Shown here: positions 6,886 through 16,211 of the stretch, one piece after another
Numbering within the stretch: position 1 is the stretch's first letter
How the letters are laid out: every line of letters starts with the position of its first letter
Source of the DNA: CAYVQE01 sp964633205
GTDB lineage: Bacteria; Myxococcota; B64-G9
NCBI GenBank assembly: GCA_964633205.1
Contig: CAZWFN010000063.1
Span: 1 to 32,933, forward strand
Direction: 5' to 3'
DNA length: 32,933 nucleotides
Translations under genes and position numbers: made by a program
Notes under the pieces: generated by a model
Told to the model about the DNA's origin: nothing
The model's input: only the letters and a program-made list of their open reading frames with translations
Databases searched by the model: none

Positions 6886-7809
6886 ATGCCCATCACCTGC
6901 GGCATTCCGGTCCAGCCGCTGGCGCACACCCCGGCGCGGTTCGATTTCGTCGAGCCCGACCAGCTGGACGCGGCGCTGGCGCTGCTGGCCGAAGACGAAT
7001 CCACCGCCGTGGTGGCTGGCGGCACCGACCTGTTGCGCCTGATCCGCATCGGCCACGCCCGGCCGGCGCGGGTGGTCTCGATCGCCCGGCTGGCCGAGCT
7101 GCGCGGCGTGCAGCGGCGCGAAGACGGCGGCTTGTCCATCGGCGCGCTGACCACCATGGCCGCGCTGGCCGGCGACCCTGAAATCCGCCGCCGGGCGCCC
7201 GCGCTGGCCGAGGCCGCCGCCCAGGTGGGCTCGCCCCAGGTGCGCAACCGGGCCACCATCGGCGGCAACCTGGTCAACGCCAGCCCCTGCGCCGACAGCG
7301 CGCCGCCCTGTGCGGTGCACGCGGCCGAGGTGGTGCTGCGCTCGGCGGCCGGCGAGCGCCGCCTGGCCCTGGCCGACTTCATGACCGGCCCGGGCCAGAC
7401 CGTGCGCCGGCCCGATGAGCTGCTGGCCGCGGTGGAGCTGCCGCCGGCCGAGCCGCGCACCGGCTGCGCTTTCGAGACCCTGACCCGGCGCAAGACGCTC
7501 GAGATCACCATCGCCTCGGCCACCGCCTGGCTGAGCCTGGCGCCCAACGGCACGCTGGCCACGGCGCGGGTCTGCCTGGGCTCGGTGGCCCCGGTGTGGC
7601 TGCTGTCGGCCGGTGCCGAACGCAACCTGAGCGGCAAGGATCCGGACGCGGCCACCCTGGCCGCCGCCGCCCGGGCGGCGGCGGCCGACGCCAGCCCCAT
7701 CGACGACCTGCGCGGCGCTGCGGTCTACCGCCGCTCCATGGTCGAGGTGCTCAGCCGCCGGGCCCTGCAACGCGCCCTGCGGCGCGCCGAGGCTGGAGGT
7801 GCGCCATGA
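6886..7809 (+). CDS. Molybdenum hydroxylase FAD-binding (medium) subunit
   Basis: A 307-aa FAD subunit of the xanthine dehydrogenase/4-hydroxybenzoyl-CoA reductase family. VVAGGTDLL (~42-50) and TIGGNLVNASPCADSAPP (~125-142) are the two FAD-binding glycine motifs, and the CO_deh_flav C-terminal domain follows (~175-285). True 4-hydroxybenzoyl-CoA reductase beta subunits carry an extra ~40-residue Cys-rich loop with a [4Fe-4S] cluster near the second motif. It is absent here: the chain runs straight from the GGN motif to the next strand. The stop overlaps the small-subunit start. The family is sure; the substrate is open. Confidence 0.88.
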   Translation: MPITCGIPVQPLAHTPARFDFVEPDQLDAALALLAEDESTAVVAGGTDLLRLIRIGHARPARVVSIARLAELRGVQRREDGGLSIGALTTMAALAGDPEIRRRAPALAEAAAQVGSPQVRNRATIGGNLVNASPCADSAPPCAVHAAEVVLRSAAGERRLALADFMTGPGQTVRRPDELLAAVELPPAEPRTGCAFETLTRRKTLEITIASATAWLSLAPNGTLATARVCLGSVAPVWLLSAGAERNLSGKDPDAATLAAAARAAAADASPIDDLRGAAVYRRSMVEVLSRRALQRALRRAEAGGAP

Positions 7810-8294
7810 GCAAGCAGCTGCTGCGTCTCACGGTCAATGGGGTGGTGCGCGAGCTGGCGGTGGCGCCCGAGCGCAGTCTGGTCGAGGTGCTGCGCGACGA
7901 GCTGCGCTTGACCGGCACCAAGATCGGTTGCGGCGAAGGCGACTGCGGCGCCTGCACGGTGCTGCTCGACGGCCAGCCGGTCAACGCCTGTCTGGTGCTG
8001 GCGCTGCAGGCCGCCGGCCGTGAGGTCACCACCATCGAGGGGCTGGCCCGCGGGGCCGAGCTGCACCCGGTGCAGCAGGCCTTCGTCGACACCGGCGCCG
8101 TCCAATGCGGATTCTGCAGCCCCGGCATGATCCTCAGCGCCAAGGCGCTGCTCGATCGCGACCCCCACCCCGACCGCGACGCCATCCGCGCCGGCATCGG
8201 GGGCAACCTGTGCCGCTGCACCGGCTACCACAAGATCGTCGACGCCATCGCGCTGGCAGCCGAGCGCCTGGCCGATCGGGAGCAAGAGCGATGA
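7806..8294 (+). CDS. Molybdenum hydroxylase [2Fe-2S] (small) subunit
   Basis: A 162-aa iron-sulfur subunit carrying electrons between the Mo centre and FAD. The plant-ferredoxin-like cluster is bound by C42, C47, C50 and C62 (CGEGDCGAC...C). The second, helical cluster is bound by C101, C104, C136 and C138 (CGFC...CRC). All eight ligands are present. ATG 7806 overlaps the upstream stop (ATGA), and its own stop overlaps the large-subunit ATG, so all three subunits are translationally coupled. Confidence 0.93.
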   Translation: MSKQLLRLTVNGVVRELAVAPERSLVEVLRDELRLTGTKIGCGEGDCGACTVLLDGQPVNACLVLALQAAGREVTTIEGLARGAELHPVQQAFVDTGAVQCGFCSPGMILSAKALLDRDPHPDRDAIRAGIGGNLCRCTGYHKIVDAIALAAERLADREQER

Positions 8295-10654
8295 GCGACT
8301 CCCGCATACTGTCCACCCGCGCCACGCGCCTGGATGCCCCGGCCAAGGCCACCGGCAGCGCGATCTATACCGACGATCTGGTGCGGCCCAACATGCTCCA
8401 CGGCGCCATCCTGCAGAGCCCGGTGGCCCACGCCCGCATCCGCAGCATCGATACCAGCCGTGCCGAGGCCATGCCCGGTGTGCACGCGGTGCTGACCGCG
8501 GCCAACACGCCGGACACCCCGTACGGCGTCAGCCCGGCCCGCTACGACGAGCGGGTGCTGGCCGCCGACAAGGTGCTCTATGTGGGCGACGAGATCGCCG
8601 CCGTGGCGGCCGAGGATCGCGACACCGCGCTGCGGGCCATCGATGCCATCGACATCGAGCTCGAGGAGCTCGAACCGCTGCTCGACGGCCCGCAGGCCCT
8701 GGAGCCCGGTGCGCCGCAGGTGCACCCGAGCTACCCGGGCAACGTCAGCGCCGAGGTGCACCAGCAGTTCGGCGACCTGGAGGCCGCCAAGGCGCGCGCC
8801 ACCACCATCTGCCGCGGGCGGCTCGAGAGCGAGATGCAGGACGGCGCCTTCCTCGAGCCGCAGAGCGCGCTGGCCGAGTTCGACCACCGCGGTCACCTGA
8901 CGCTGACCAGCTCGACCCAGTCGGTGCACTACGTACAGCGCACCGTGGCCATGGTGCTGGGCATGCCGGTCGAGCAGGTGCGGGTGGTCAAGCCCTACGT
9001 GGGCGGCGGCTTCGGCCCCAAGGCCTCCTGCTCGACCATGGAGCTGATCTGCTGCCTGCTGGCGCGGGCCAGCGGCCGGCCGGTCAAGATCACCTTCAGC
9101 CGCGAGCAGGTCTTTCTGCACTCGCGGGCCCGGCACAAGTTCTTCCACGAGATGGAGCTGGGCCTGGAGGCCGACGGCAGCCTGGCCTACCTGGAGCACC
9201 AGGCCCTGCTCGACGGCGGCGCCTACGCCAGCTTCGGCATCGCCACCGTCTACTACGCCGGCAGCCTGCTGGGCGGGCCTTACAAGCTGCCGGCCATGAA
9301 GTACGACGGCGTGCGGGCGGCGACCAACAAGCCGGCCTGCGGCGCCCAGCGCGGCCACGGCGGCGTCATCGCCCGGGCGCTGTTCGAGCGGCTGCTGGAC
9401 GAAGCCGCCGAGCAGCTGGGCCGCGACCCGACCGAGCTGCGGCTGCAGAACATGATGGAAGCCGGCGACGTGACCTGCAACGAGCTGAACATGTCCTCGC
9501 TGGGCATGCGCGAGTGCATCGAGGCGGTGCGCGACGGCTCGCGCTGGGCCCAGGACCGGGGTGAGCTCGGCCCCGGTGAGGGCATCGGCATGGCCTGCGG
9601 CTTCTTCGTCTCCGGCGCCGGCTACCCCATCTACCGCTCGGACACCTACCACTGCACCGTGCAGGTCAAGCTGCAGGAAGACGGCGGCGGGGTGCTGCTG
9701 GAGACCGCCTCGGCCGAGATCGGCCAGGGCTCGGACACGGCCATGGCCATGATCTGCGCCGAGGCCCTGGGCGTGGAGCTGGATCGGGTGCGGGTGGTCT
9801 CGGGCGACACCGACCTGGGCGTCGACCTGGGCGCCTACTCCTCGCGCCAGACCCTGATGACCGGCCACGCGGTGCGCCAGGCGGCCCGGGACGCCCGCCG
9901 CCAGGTCATCGAGGCGCTGGCCGTGCTGCTGCAGCACGATCCCAACGACCTCGACTTCGACGGCGGCGTGCTGGTCAGCCGCGCCGGGGCGGACATCGAC
10001 TTCGCCGCTTTGCGCCAGCGCTACGTCAAGGAGCACCGCGGCTGGAGCGACAACCCCGAAGGCGGGCCGTTCACCTTCCGCGAGGCCTCGCGCATGGCCT
10101 ACCTGGAGCGCGGCACCATCGTGGGCTTGGGCAAGTACAAGCCGCCGCCGCTGGGCGGTTCCTACAAGGGTGCGGCGGTGGGCACCTCGCCGGCCTACGG
10201 CTGCTCGGCCCAGGTGGTGCAGCTGAAAGTCGACCTGGAGACCGGCCAGATCGACGTGCGCGCCATCACCGACGCCCACGACTGCGGCAAGGCCATCAAC
10301 CTGACCTCGGTGGAGGGCCAGATGCAGGGCTCGGTGTCGATGGGCCTGGGCGAGGCCCTGTTCGAGCAGGTCCAGTTCGACGCCGCCGGCCGGCCGCTCA
10401 ACCCCAACTTCTCCGACTACAAGATCCCGACCGCGGTCGACATGCCCGACGTCGACTGCATCGTGGTCGAGTCGAATGAGCCCAACGGCCCATACGGTGC
10501 CAAGGAGGTCGGCGAAGGGGCCATCATGCCCACCATCCCGGCCGTGCTCAACGCGCTCTACGACGCCACCGGCATCCGCTTCGAGAAGCTGCCGGTCACC
10601 CCGGAGCAGGTGGTCACGGCCCTGGCGGCGAAGCGCGAAGCGGAAAGCGGGTGA
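8291..10654 (+). CDS. Molybdenum hydroxylase large (Mo-cofactor) subunit, 4-hydroxybenzoyl-CoA reductase alpha-like
   Basis: A 787-aa subunit binding the molybdopterin cytosine dinucleotide cofactor. The N-terminal aldehyde oxidase a/b hammerhead domain begins ATRLDAPAKATGSAIYTDDL; the cofactor-binding domains follow with VGGGFGPKAS, PACGAQRGHGG and AEIGQGSDT. The base-catalyst Glu is present near the C-terminus (E742 in GAKEVGEGA). The AYxCSFR active-site loop of CO dehydrogenase is missing. Length and N-terminus fit the HcrA/XdhA branch. In a benzoyl-CoA pathway setting, an aromatic or hydroxyaryl-CoA is the likely substrate. Because the FAD subunit lacks the HBCR-specific cluster, ordinary hydroxylation rather than reductive dehydroxylation is also possible. 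Confidence 0.88.
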   Translation: MSDSRILSTRATRLDAPAKATGSAIYTDDLVRPNMLHGAILQSPVAHARIRSIDTSRAEAMPGVHAVLTAANTPDTPYGVSPARYDERVLAADKVLYVGDEIAAVAAEDRDTALRAIDAIDIELEELEPLLDGPQALEPGAPQVHPSYPGNVSAEVHQQFGDLEAAKARATTICRGRLESEMQDGAFLEPQSALAEFDHRGHLTLTSSTQSVHYVQRTVAMVLGMPVEQVRVVKPYVGGGFGPKASCSTMELICCLLARASGRPVKITFSREQVFLHSRARHKFFHEMELGLEADGSLAYLEHQALLDGGAYASFGIATVYYAGSLLGGPYKLPAMKYDGVRAATNKPACGAQRGHGGVIARALFERLLDEAAEQLGRDPTELRLQNMMEAGDVTCNELNMSSLGMRECIEAVRDGSRWAQDRGELGPGEGIGMACGFFVSGAGYPIYRSDTYHCTVQVKLQEDGGGVLLETASAEIGQGSDTAMAMICAEALGVELDRVRVVSGDTDLGVDLGAYSSRQTLMTGHAVRQAARDARRQVIEALAVLLQHDPNDLDFDGGVLVSRAGADIDFAALRQRYVKEHRGWSDNPEGGPFTFREASRMAYLERGTIVGLGKYKPPPLGGSYKGAAVGTSPAYGCSAQVVQLKVDLETGQIDVRAITDAHDCGKAINLTSVEGQMQGSVSMGLGEALFEQVQFDAAGRPLNPNFSDYKIPTAVDMPDVDCIVVESNEPNGPYGAKEVGEGAIMPTIPAVLNALYDATGIRFEKLPVTPEQVVTALAAKREAESG

Positions 10655-10869
10655 GCCCCGGCGGCTCCATTCGGGTGCTGGTCAACGGCGAGCCGCTTCG
10701 CTTGAGCGAGCCGATCAGCCTGCTGGCCCTGCTGGAACAGCTCGACGAGCCCTATGCCCACGCGCTGGTCGAGCGCAACCGCCGCCTGGTCCGCGCTGAG
10801 CAGCTGGCGAGCACCATTCTGGCCGACGGCGACGAGATCGAGGTAATCCTGCCGGCCTTCGGCGGCTGA
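10651..10869 (+). CDS. ThiS-like sulfur carrier protein
   Basis: A 72-aa beta-grasp protein with the pattern VNGEPLRL...LLALLEQL...ALVERNRRLV...LADGDEIEVI and a C-terminal PAFGG. A terminal Gly-Gly is adenylated and thiocarboxylated in ThiS/MoaD proteins. The GTG start overlaps the stop of the Mo large subunit (GTGA), tying it to that operon. Sequence resembles ThiS more than MoaD. No ThiG, ThiF or MoeB gene is nearby. It may serve Mo-cofactor sulfur supply or thiamine synthesis; neither is shown. A small GC-rich dyad surrounds its stop codon. Confidence 0.78.
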   Translation: MSPGGSIRVLVNGEPLRLSEPISLLALLEQLDEPYAHALVERNRRLVRAEQLASTILADGDEIEVILPAFGG

Positions 10870-10900
10870 GCCGCCGCCGGCCGGATCGGAGGTGAATCCG

Positions 10901-12337
10901 ATGAGCCCGGCGACTTCCCGCGGCGACACCCCCCGCTGCAGCGCCCACCCGCGAGACCGGGCTGCCTGGCGCTGCGGCAGCTGCGACCGGCGCCTGTGCC
11001 CGGACTGCGCCGCCCCGGACGCCCGCGGCAACACCAAGCTGGTGCGCTGCGCCCACTGCGGCGGCTTCGCCGAGCCGCTCCGGGTGGCGCGGCGGCTGCG
11101 CCCCTGGCCGGCCGTGCTGCCCACCCTGGCCGCCTCGCTGTTGACGGTGCGCGGCCTGCTCCACCTGCTGGCCCTGGGCGCGGTGCTGCAACTGGTGGGC
11201 TTCGTCGGCATGTTCCCCTTCATCGGCTTCTGGCTGGCCCTGGCGCTGACGGCCGGCATCTACGGCGGCTACCTGTTCGGCGTCATCCAGCATACGGCCA
11301 CCGGCGCCCGCGAGCTACCGCCGGCCAGCCGGCTGTCGAACGGGGCGGGCGATGTGCTCGGCGCGGCGGTGCGCTTGCTGGCGGCCGGGGCGCCGATCTT
11401 GATCCCGGCGCTGCTGTTTTTCACCTCGGACCGCATTCAGCTGATGTTCCTCAGCGGCTCGCTGGACCTGTGGCGCGAGCCGGTCTGGTGGCTGCTGCTG
11501 ATCGGCGGGGTGGCCTACCTGCCGGCCGCCTTCATGGTGGCCGCCACCGCGGGTTCGTTCGGCGAGGCCGTCAACCCGCTGTCGGTGGTGGCCGTGATCC
11601 AACGGGTGGGCGGATCCTACCTGGGCCTGGCCCTGTTCACCGGAGCGCTGTTCGCGGCCAACCAGCTGCTGGAGCAGGCCCTGGCCTCGCTGGCCGGCCC
11701 GATCTACCTCTGCCAGCTCAGCAGCGCCTTTCTGAAGCTGTGGCTGGTGCGCAGCGGCACCCTGGTGCTGCCGGTGCTGACGGCCATGGTGCTGGGCCGC
11801 TTCCTCTACCAGCACGGCCGCACCCTCGGCCTGCTGTCCGATCGCGATCTGCTGGTCGAGGCCATGCCGGACGCCGTGCCGCGCGCCGCCCCCCCGGCCG
11901 ATGACTGGCAGGCGCAGGCGACCGAGGCGCCGGCCGCGGCCGCGCCCGGGCCGCCGGCCGCGCTGGAGCTGGAGTCCACCCCGGCCGAGGCGCTGGCCGG
12001 GGCGATCAAGCTGGGCAACGGGCCCATGGCGCTGGACGCCTACCGCCGGCTGAGCGCCGCCGGCCAGGTGCCGCAGCTTTCAGCGGAGGACGACCTGTGG
12101 CTGGCCGGCGAGCTGGAGCGGGCCGGCGAATCCATGGCCGCGGTCCACGCCTGCCGCCGCGCGGCCCAGGCCGACCTGAAAGGCCCCCTGGCGCCCCGGG
12201 CCCTGTTCGAGGCCGCCCGCCTGCTGGACGAGAAGCTGGCCGCCCCGGGCGACGCCCAGGCCCTGTGGCGCTTTCTGATCCAGCACCACCCCGACCATCC
12301 CCTGGCCGCCGAGGCCCGGCAACGCCTGGGCGCGTAG
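10901..12337 (+). CDS. Zinc-finger (B-box-like) multi-pass membrane protein with C-terminal helical repeats
   Basis: A 478-aa protein of no known function. The N-terminus has a B-box-like zinc-ribbon pattern (C13, H16, C25, C28, C33, C36, then C50 and C53). Several hydrophobic helices follow (~70-115, ~150-180, ~190-225, ~240-300), resembling DUF4013/Yip1-like membrane domains. After an Ala/Pro-rich linker (~325-360), the C-terminal ~110 residues form short helical repeats of TPR type (ALDAYRRLSAAG, DPQALWRFLIQHHPDHPLAAEA-like ending). ATG 10901 has GGAGGTG 6 nt upstream. Such zinc-finger/membrane/TPR proteins are common in high-GC deltaproteobacteria; a scaffolding role is a guess. Confidence 0.7.
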   Translation: MSPATSRGDTPRCSAHPRDRAAWRCGSCDRRLCPDCAAPDARGNTKLVRCAHCGGFAEPLRVARRLRPWPAVLPTLAASLLTVRGLLHLLALGAVLQLVGFVGMFPFIGFWLALALTAGIYGGYLFGVIQHTATGARELPPASRLSNGAGDVLGAAVRLLAAGAPILIPALLFFTSDRIQLMFLSGSLDLWREPVWWLLLIGGVAYLPAAFMVAATAGSFGEAVNPLSVVAVIQRVGGSYLGLALFTGALFAANQLLEQALASLAGPIYLCQLSSAFLKLWLVRSGTLVLPVLTAMVLGRFLYQHGRTLGLLSDRDLLVEAMPDAVPRAAPPADDWQAQATEAPAAAAPGPPAALELESTPAEALAGAIKLGNGPMALDAYRRLSAAGQVPQLSAEDDLWLAGELERAGESMAAVHACRRAAQADLKGPLAPRALFEAARLLDEKLAAPGDAQALWRFLIQHHPDHPLAAEARQRLGA

Positions 12338-12513
12338 CCGATCGGAGACAAGGCCCCGCAAACGCGAGACCTTCCCGCCGAGGCCCGAGATCCCGGGAAC
12401 AAAGCGGCCGACCGGCTTGTTGCCATGGATGCGGGACCGCGGCAGCGCCCGGCGACGCCGGTCCTGCCCGACGAACGATCTGAAGCGAGAGATTCGCCGA
12501 GGAGGATGCGATC

Positions 12514-14034
<1,521 letters not shown>

Positions 14035-14054
14035 TCCGCCCCCCGAGCACACCA

Positions 14055-14107
14055 CCCGGCGCGGGCCGTCATGTGCTACCCTCTCTCACGCAGCGGCCCG
14101 CGCCGGG
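14055..14107 (+). terminator. Perfect 14-bp inverted repeat downstream of degP
   Basis: CCCGGCGCGGGCCG (14055-14068) pairs perfectly with CGGCCCGCGCCGGG (14094-14107) across a 25-nt loop. It begins 21 nt after the degP stop. There is no T-tract, so it may slow RNase or act with Rho rather than as an intrinsic terminator. Confidence 0.45.
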
Positions 14108-14213
14108 CCACCTCCCAAGCGGTGCCGCCACCGTCGCAAGCGGCTTTGGATTGCGTTACAATTCCCTCTGAGCGACCCGGCGCTGGGCTGTTCGCGCCGC
14201 TGCGAGGGGGGGA

Positions 14214-14873
14214 ATGCGATGGGAGGACGGTGTTTTGGCTCGCGATCTGTACGTGGTCTTGGGCATCTCGCGCGACGCGGATCTGCAGCAGGTCAAACGC
14301 GCCTACCGGCGGCTGGTCAAGCAGCTCCATCCCGATCGCAGCCAAGACAGTCGACGGGCGGACGACGCGGAGCGCTTCATGCAGGTGCGCGAGGCCTACG
14401 AGGTGTTGAGCGACCCGGCCGCCCGGGCCGAGCACGACCGGGTGCTGGCCCAGCTCGATGGCGAGCAGGCCGCCGCCCGCGAGCCGCTGGAGCCCCGCAG
14501 GGGCCCACACCCCATCAGCGACCGCTCCCGCTGGAGCCCGCTGGAGCACTGGCTGGACGGCTGGCTGCCGGGCATCCCGGCCCGCGCCCGGCCGCCGGCG
14601 CAGCACAAGGATCTGTACGTCGAGATCTGGTTGAGCCCGCCCGAGGCCGCCCGCGGCGGGGTGCTCGATCTGGACGTGCCCTTCGAGCGGGTCTGCCCGC
14701 ACTGCTCCGGGCTGGGCTGCGCCGCCTGCGACGCCTTCGGCTGGCGTGCCGAGCACCACGCCCTGGAGCTGCGGCTGCCGCCCGGCGTGGCCGACGGCAC
14801 CCGCCAACGCCTGCCCCTGACCGGCCTGGGCCTGCCGGGCGTCGATCTGATCGTGGAGCTGCGCGTCGGCTGA
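14214..14873 (+). CDS. DnaJ-like (J-domain) co-chaperone with a reduced zinc motif
   Basis: 219 aa from ATG 14214. TTG 14235, with GGGAGG 8 nt upstream, is an equally good start and gives 212 aa beginning ARDLYVVLG. The J domain (~8-75) contains the HPD motif (QLHPDRSQ) that stimulates Hsp70 ATPase. A DnaJ C-terminal-like segment follows (KDLYVEIWLSPPEAARGG). It contains only CPHCSGLGCAAC, four cysteines for one zinc site, where DnaJ type I has four CXXCXGXG repeats. It is much shorter than DnaJ (~375 aa). A partner could be a cellular DnaK or the PilZ-Hsp70 fusion at the left end. Confidence 0.85.
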   Translation: MRWEDGVLARDLYVVLGISRDADLQQVKRAYRRLVKQLHPDRSQDSRRADDAERFMQVREAYEVLSDPAARAEHDRVLAQLDGEQAAAREPLEPRRGPHPISDRSRWSPLEHWLDGWLPGIPARARPPAQHKDLYVEIWLSPPEAARGGVLDLDVPFERVCPHCSGLGCAACDAFGWRAEHHALELRLPPGVADGTRQRLPLTGLGLPGVDLIVELRVG

Positions 14874-14874
14874 C

Positions 14875-14889
14875 CCGCCCCCCGGGCGG
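14875..14889. terminator. Short GC hairpin between convergent genes
   Basis: CCGCCC-CCC-GGGCGG fills nearly all of the 17-bp gap between the DnaJ-like stop (14873) and the SDR stop (14891). It could end transcription from both sides. No T-tract is present. Confidence 0.4.
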
Positions 14890-14890
14890 A

Positions 14891-15637
14891 CTACATCAAC
14901 TGGCCGCCGTCGACGTTGATCACCTGGCCGGTGACGTGGCGGGCGGCTTCGGAGGCCAGGAAGGCGACCACCTGGGCCACCTCCTCGGGCTTGCCCAGCC
15001 GGTTGAGCACGATCTCGTTGAGCGAGAGCTGCTTGGCCTTCTCGTCCATCTGGGCCACCATCTCGGTCTCGATCAGCCCCGGCGCCACCGCGTTGACGTT
15101 GATGTTCTTGCGCCCCAGGTCGCGGGCCAGGCTCTTGGTCAGCGCGATGATGCCGCCCTTGGAGGCGGCGTAGTTCGACTGGCCGAACTTGCCGCGCAGG
15201 CCGTTGATCGAGGTGACGTTGACGATCTTGCCGTACTGCTGCTCGCGCATGTGCGGCACCGCGGCGCGGACGTAGTTGAAGTAGCCCTTGAGGTTGACCT
15301 CGATGACCTTGTCCCACTGCTCCTCGGTCATCTTCCAGATCACCCCGTCCCAGTTGATGCCGGCGTTGTTGACCAGCACGTCCAGCCCGCCGAAGGTCTC
15401 GATGACCTGCCCCACCATCTTCTGGGCGTCGTCGAACGAGGCCACGTCGGCCTGCACCGCCAGGCCGCGCACGCCGCTCTTCTCCATCTCGGCCACCACC
15501 GCCTTGGCCTCGGCGTCGTGCTTGCGGTAGTTGATGGCCACGTTGGCCCCGTAGCCCGCCAGCGTCTTGGCGATGGCGGTGCCGATGCCCAGGCTGCCAC
15601 CGGTCACGATGGCGTTCTTGCCTTTCAAGCTCTCCAT
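14891..15637 (-). CDS. Short-chain dehydrogenase, acetoacetyl-CoA reductase/FabG type
   Basis: A 248-aa classical SDR. The cofactor motif is TGGSLGIG (~12-19), with R38 in NYRKH favouring NADP(H). NNAG is at ~90-93 and the catalytic set is N115, S143, Y156 and K160. The end, VINVDGGQLM, is typical of PhaB/FabG. GGAGG precedes ATG 15637. It is the last gene of the seven-gene minus-strand operon that contains dch, oah and had. There it could oxidise 3-hydroxypimelyl-CoA or another 3-hydroxyacyl-CoA; alternatively it is a FabG or PhaB. Confidence 0.88.
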   Translation of the reverse strand: MESLKGKNAIVTGGSLGIGTAIAKTLAGYGANVAINYRKHDAEAKAVVAEMEKSGVRGLAVQADVASFDDAQKMVGQVIETFGGLDVLVNNAGINWDGVIWKMTEEQWDKVIEVNLKGYFNYVRAAVPHMREQQYGKIVNVTSINGLRGKFGQSNYAASKGGIIALTKSLARDLGRKNINVNAVAPGLIETEMVAQMDEKAKQLSLNEIVLNRLGKPEEVAQVVAFLASEAARHVTGQVINVDGGQLM

Positions 15638-15714
15638 GTCCTGCCGTCCTCCGTCTCTGCGCGCTGGGCGCGCGATCCTTGCGATTCTTGCGGCCGGACC
15701 GGCGCCCGACCGGC

Positions 15715-16194
15715 TCAGTTTTCCTCGTCGCCGCTGCGTCGCTCCAGCATGCGCCGGTGGATGGCGGCGGCGGCGTCCCACAGCCGCTGCGCCCGTTCGT
15801 CGGCGACGGCCAGCCGCGGCACCGGCAGCGGCCGGCCGTCCGGGCCCACCGCCACCATGAACAGCATGCCGGCGCAGCAGGGCCGCCGCTGCCAGCTCTG
15901 CTTGTCGTGGGCGAACACCCGCACCCGCATGCCGCAGGTGTGCTCCGAGGTGTAGACCAGCTCGGCCTCCACCTCGGCGATCTGGCCCTGCTTGACCGGC
16001 GCCCGGAAATCGAGCGCGTCCAGCGAGGCGGTGACGAAATCGCAGCGGGCGTAGCGCGAGGCGGCCAGGCCGGCCGCCCGGTCCATCAGCGCCAGGATGC
16101 GGCCGCCGAAGGCCGTGCCGTAGGCGTTGGTGTCGCCCGGAAAGATCTCCTCGAACAGCGAGATGGGCCCGGCCTCTGGCGGCGCGTCCGGCAT
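15715..16194 (-). CDS. Hotdog-fold acyl-CoA thioesterase
   Basis: A 159-aa protein of the YciA/BACH branch of 4HBT enzymes, which hydrolyse acyl-CoA. The key segment NAYGTAFGGRILALMDRAAG (~20-39) includes the catalytic Asp of MD. VTASLDALDFRAPVKQG and the second strand set complete the fold. ATG 16194 has GGAG 5 nt upstream; the GTG at 16200 has no room for a ribosome site. It lies 17 nt after the thiolase in the benzoyl-CoA operon. It may release CoA from trapped intermediates when the pathway jams. Confidence 0.82.
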   Translation of the reverse strand: MPDAPPEAGPISLFEEIFPGDTNAYGTAFGGRILALMDRAAGLAASRYARCDFVTASLDALDFRAPVKQGQIAEVEAELVYTSEHTCGMRVRVFAHDKQSWQRRPCCAGMLFMVAVGPDGRPLPVPRLAVADERAQRLWDAAAAIHRRMLERRSGDEEN

Positions 16195-16211
16195 CGTCAC
16201 TCCGCTGGCGG

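Noticed and set aside
4765..7770. Very long open frame (about 1000 codons) on the minus strand
   Set aside because: It is antisense to the HAD-ECH fusion and the FAD subunit, which have full family motifs. Its translation is low-complexity Gly/Ala/Arg/His, as expected from high-GC DNA where stops are rare.
12338..12513. 175-bp gap before degP searched for a stress promoter
   Set aside because: There are some GC-rich dyads but no convincing -35/-10 pair or heat-shock element.
14157..14162. TACAAT as a -10 box for the DnaJ-like gene
   Set aside because: No acceptable -35 lies 16-18 bp upstream, so it is too weak to list as a promoter.
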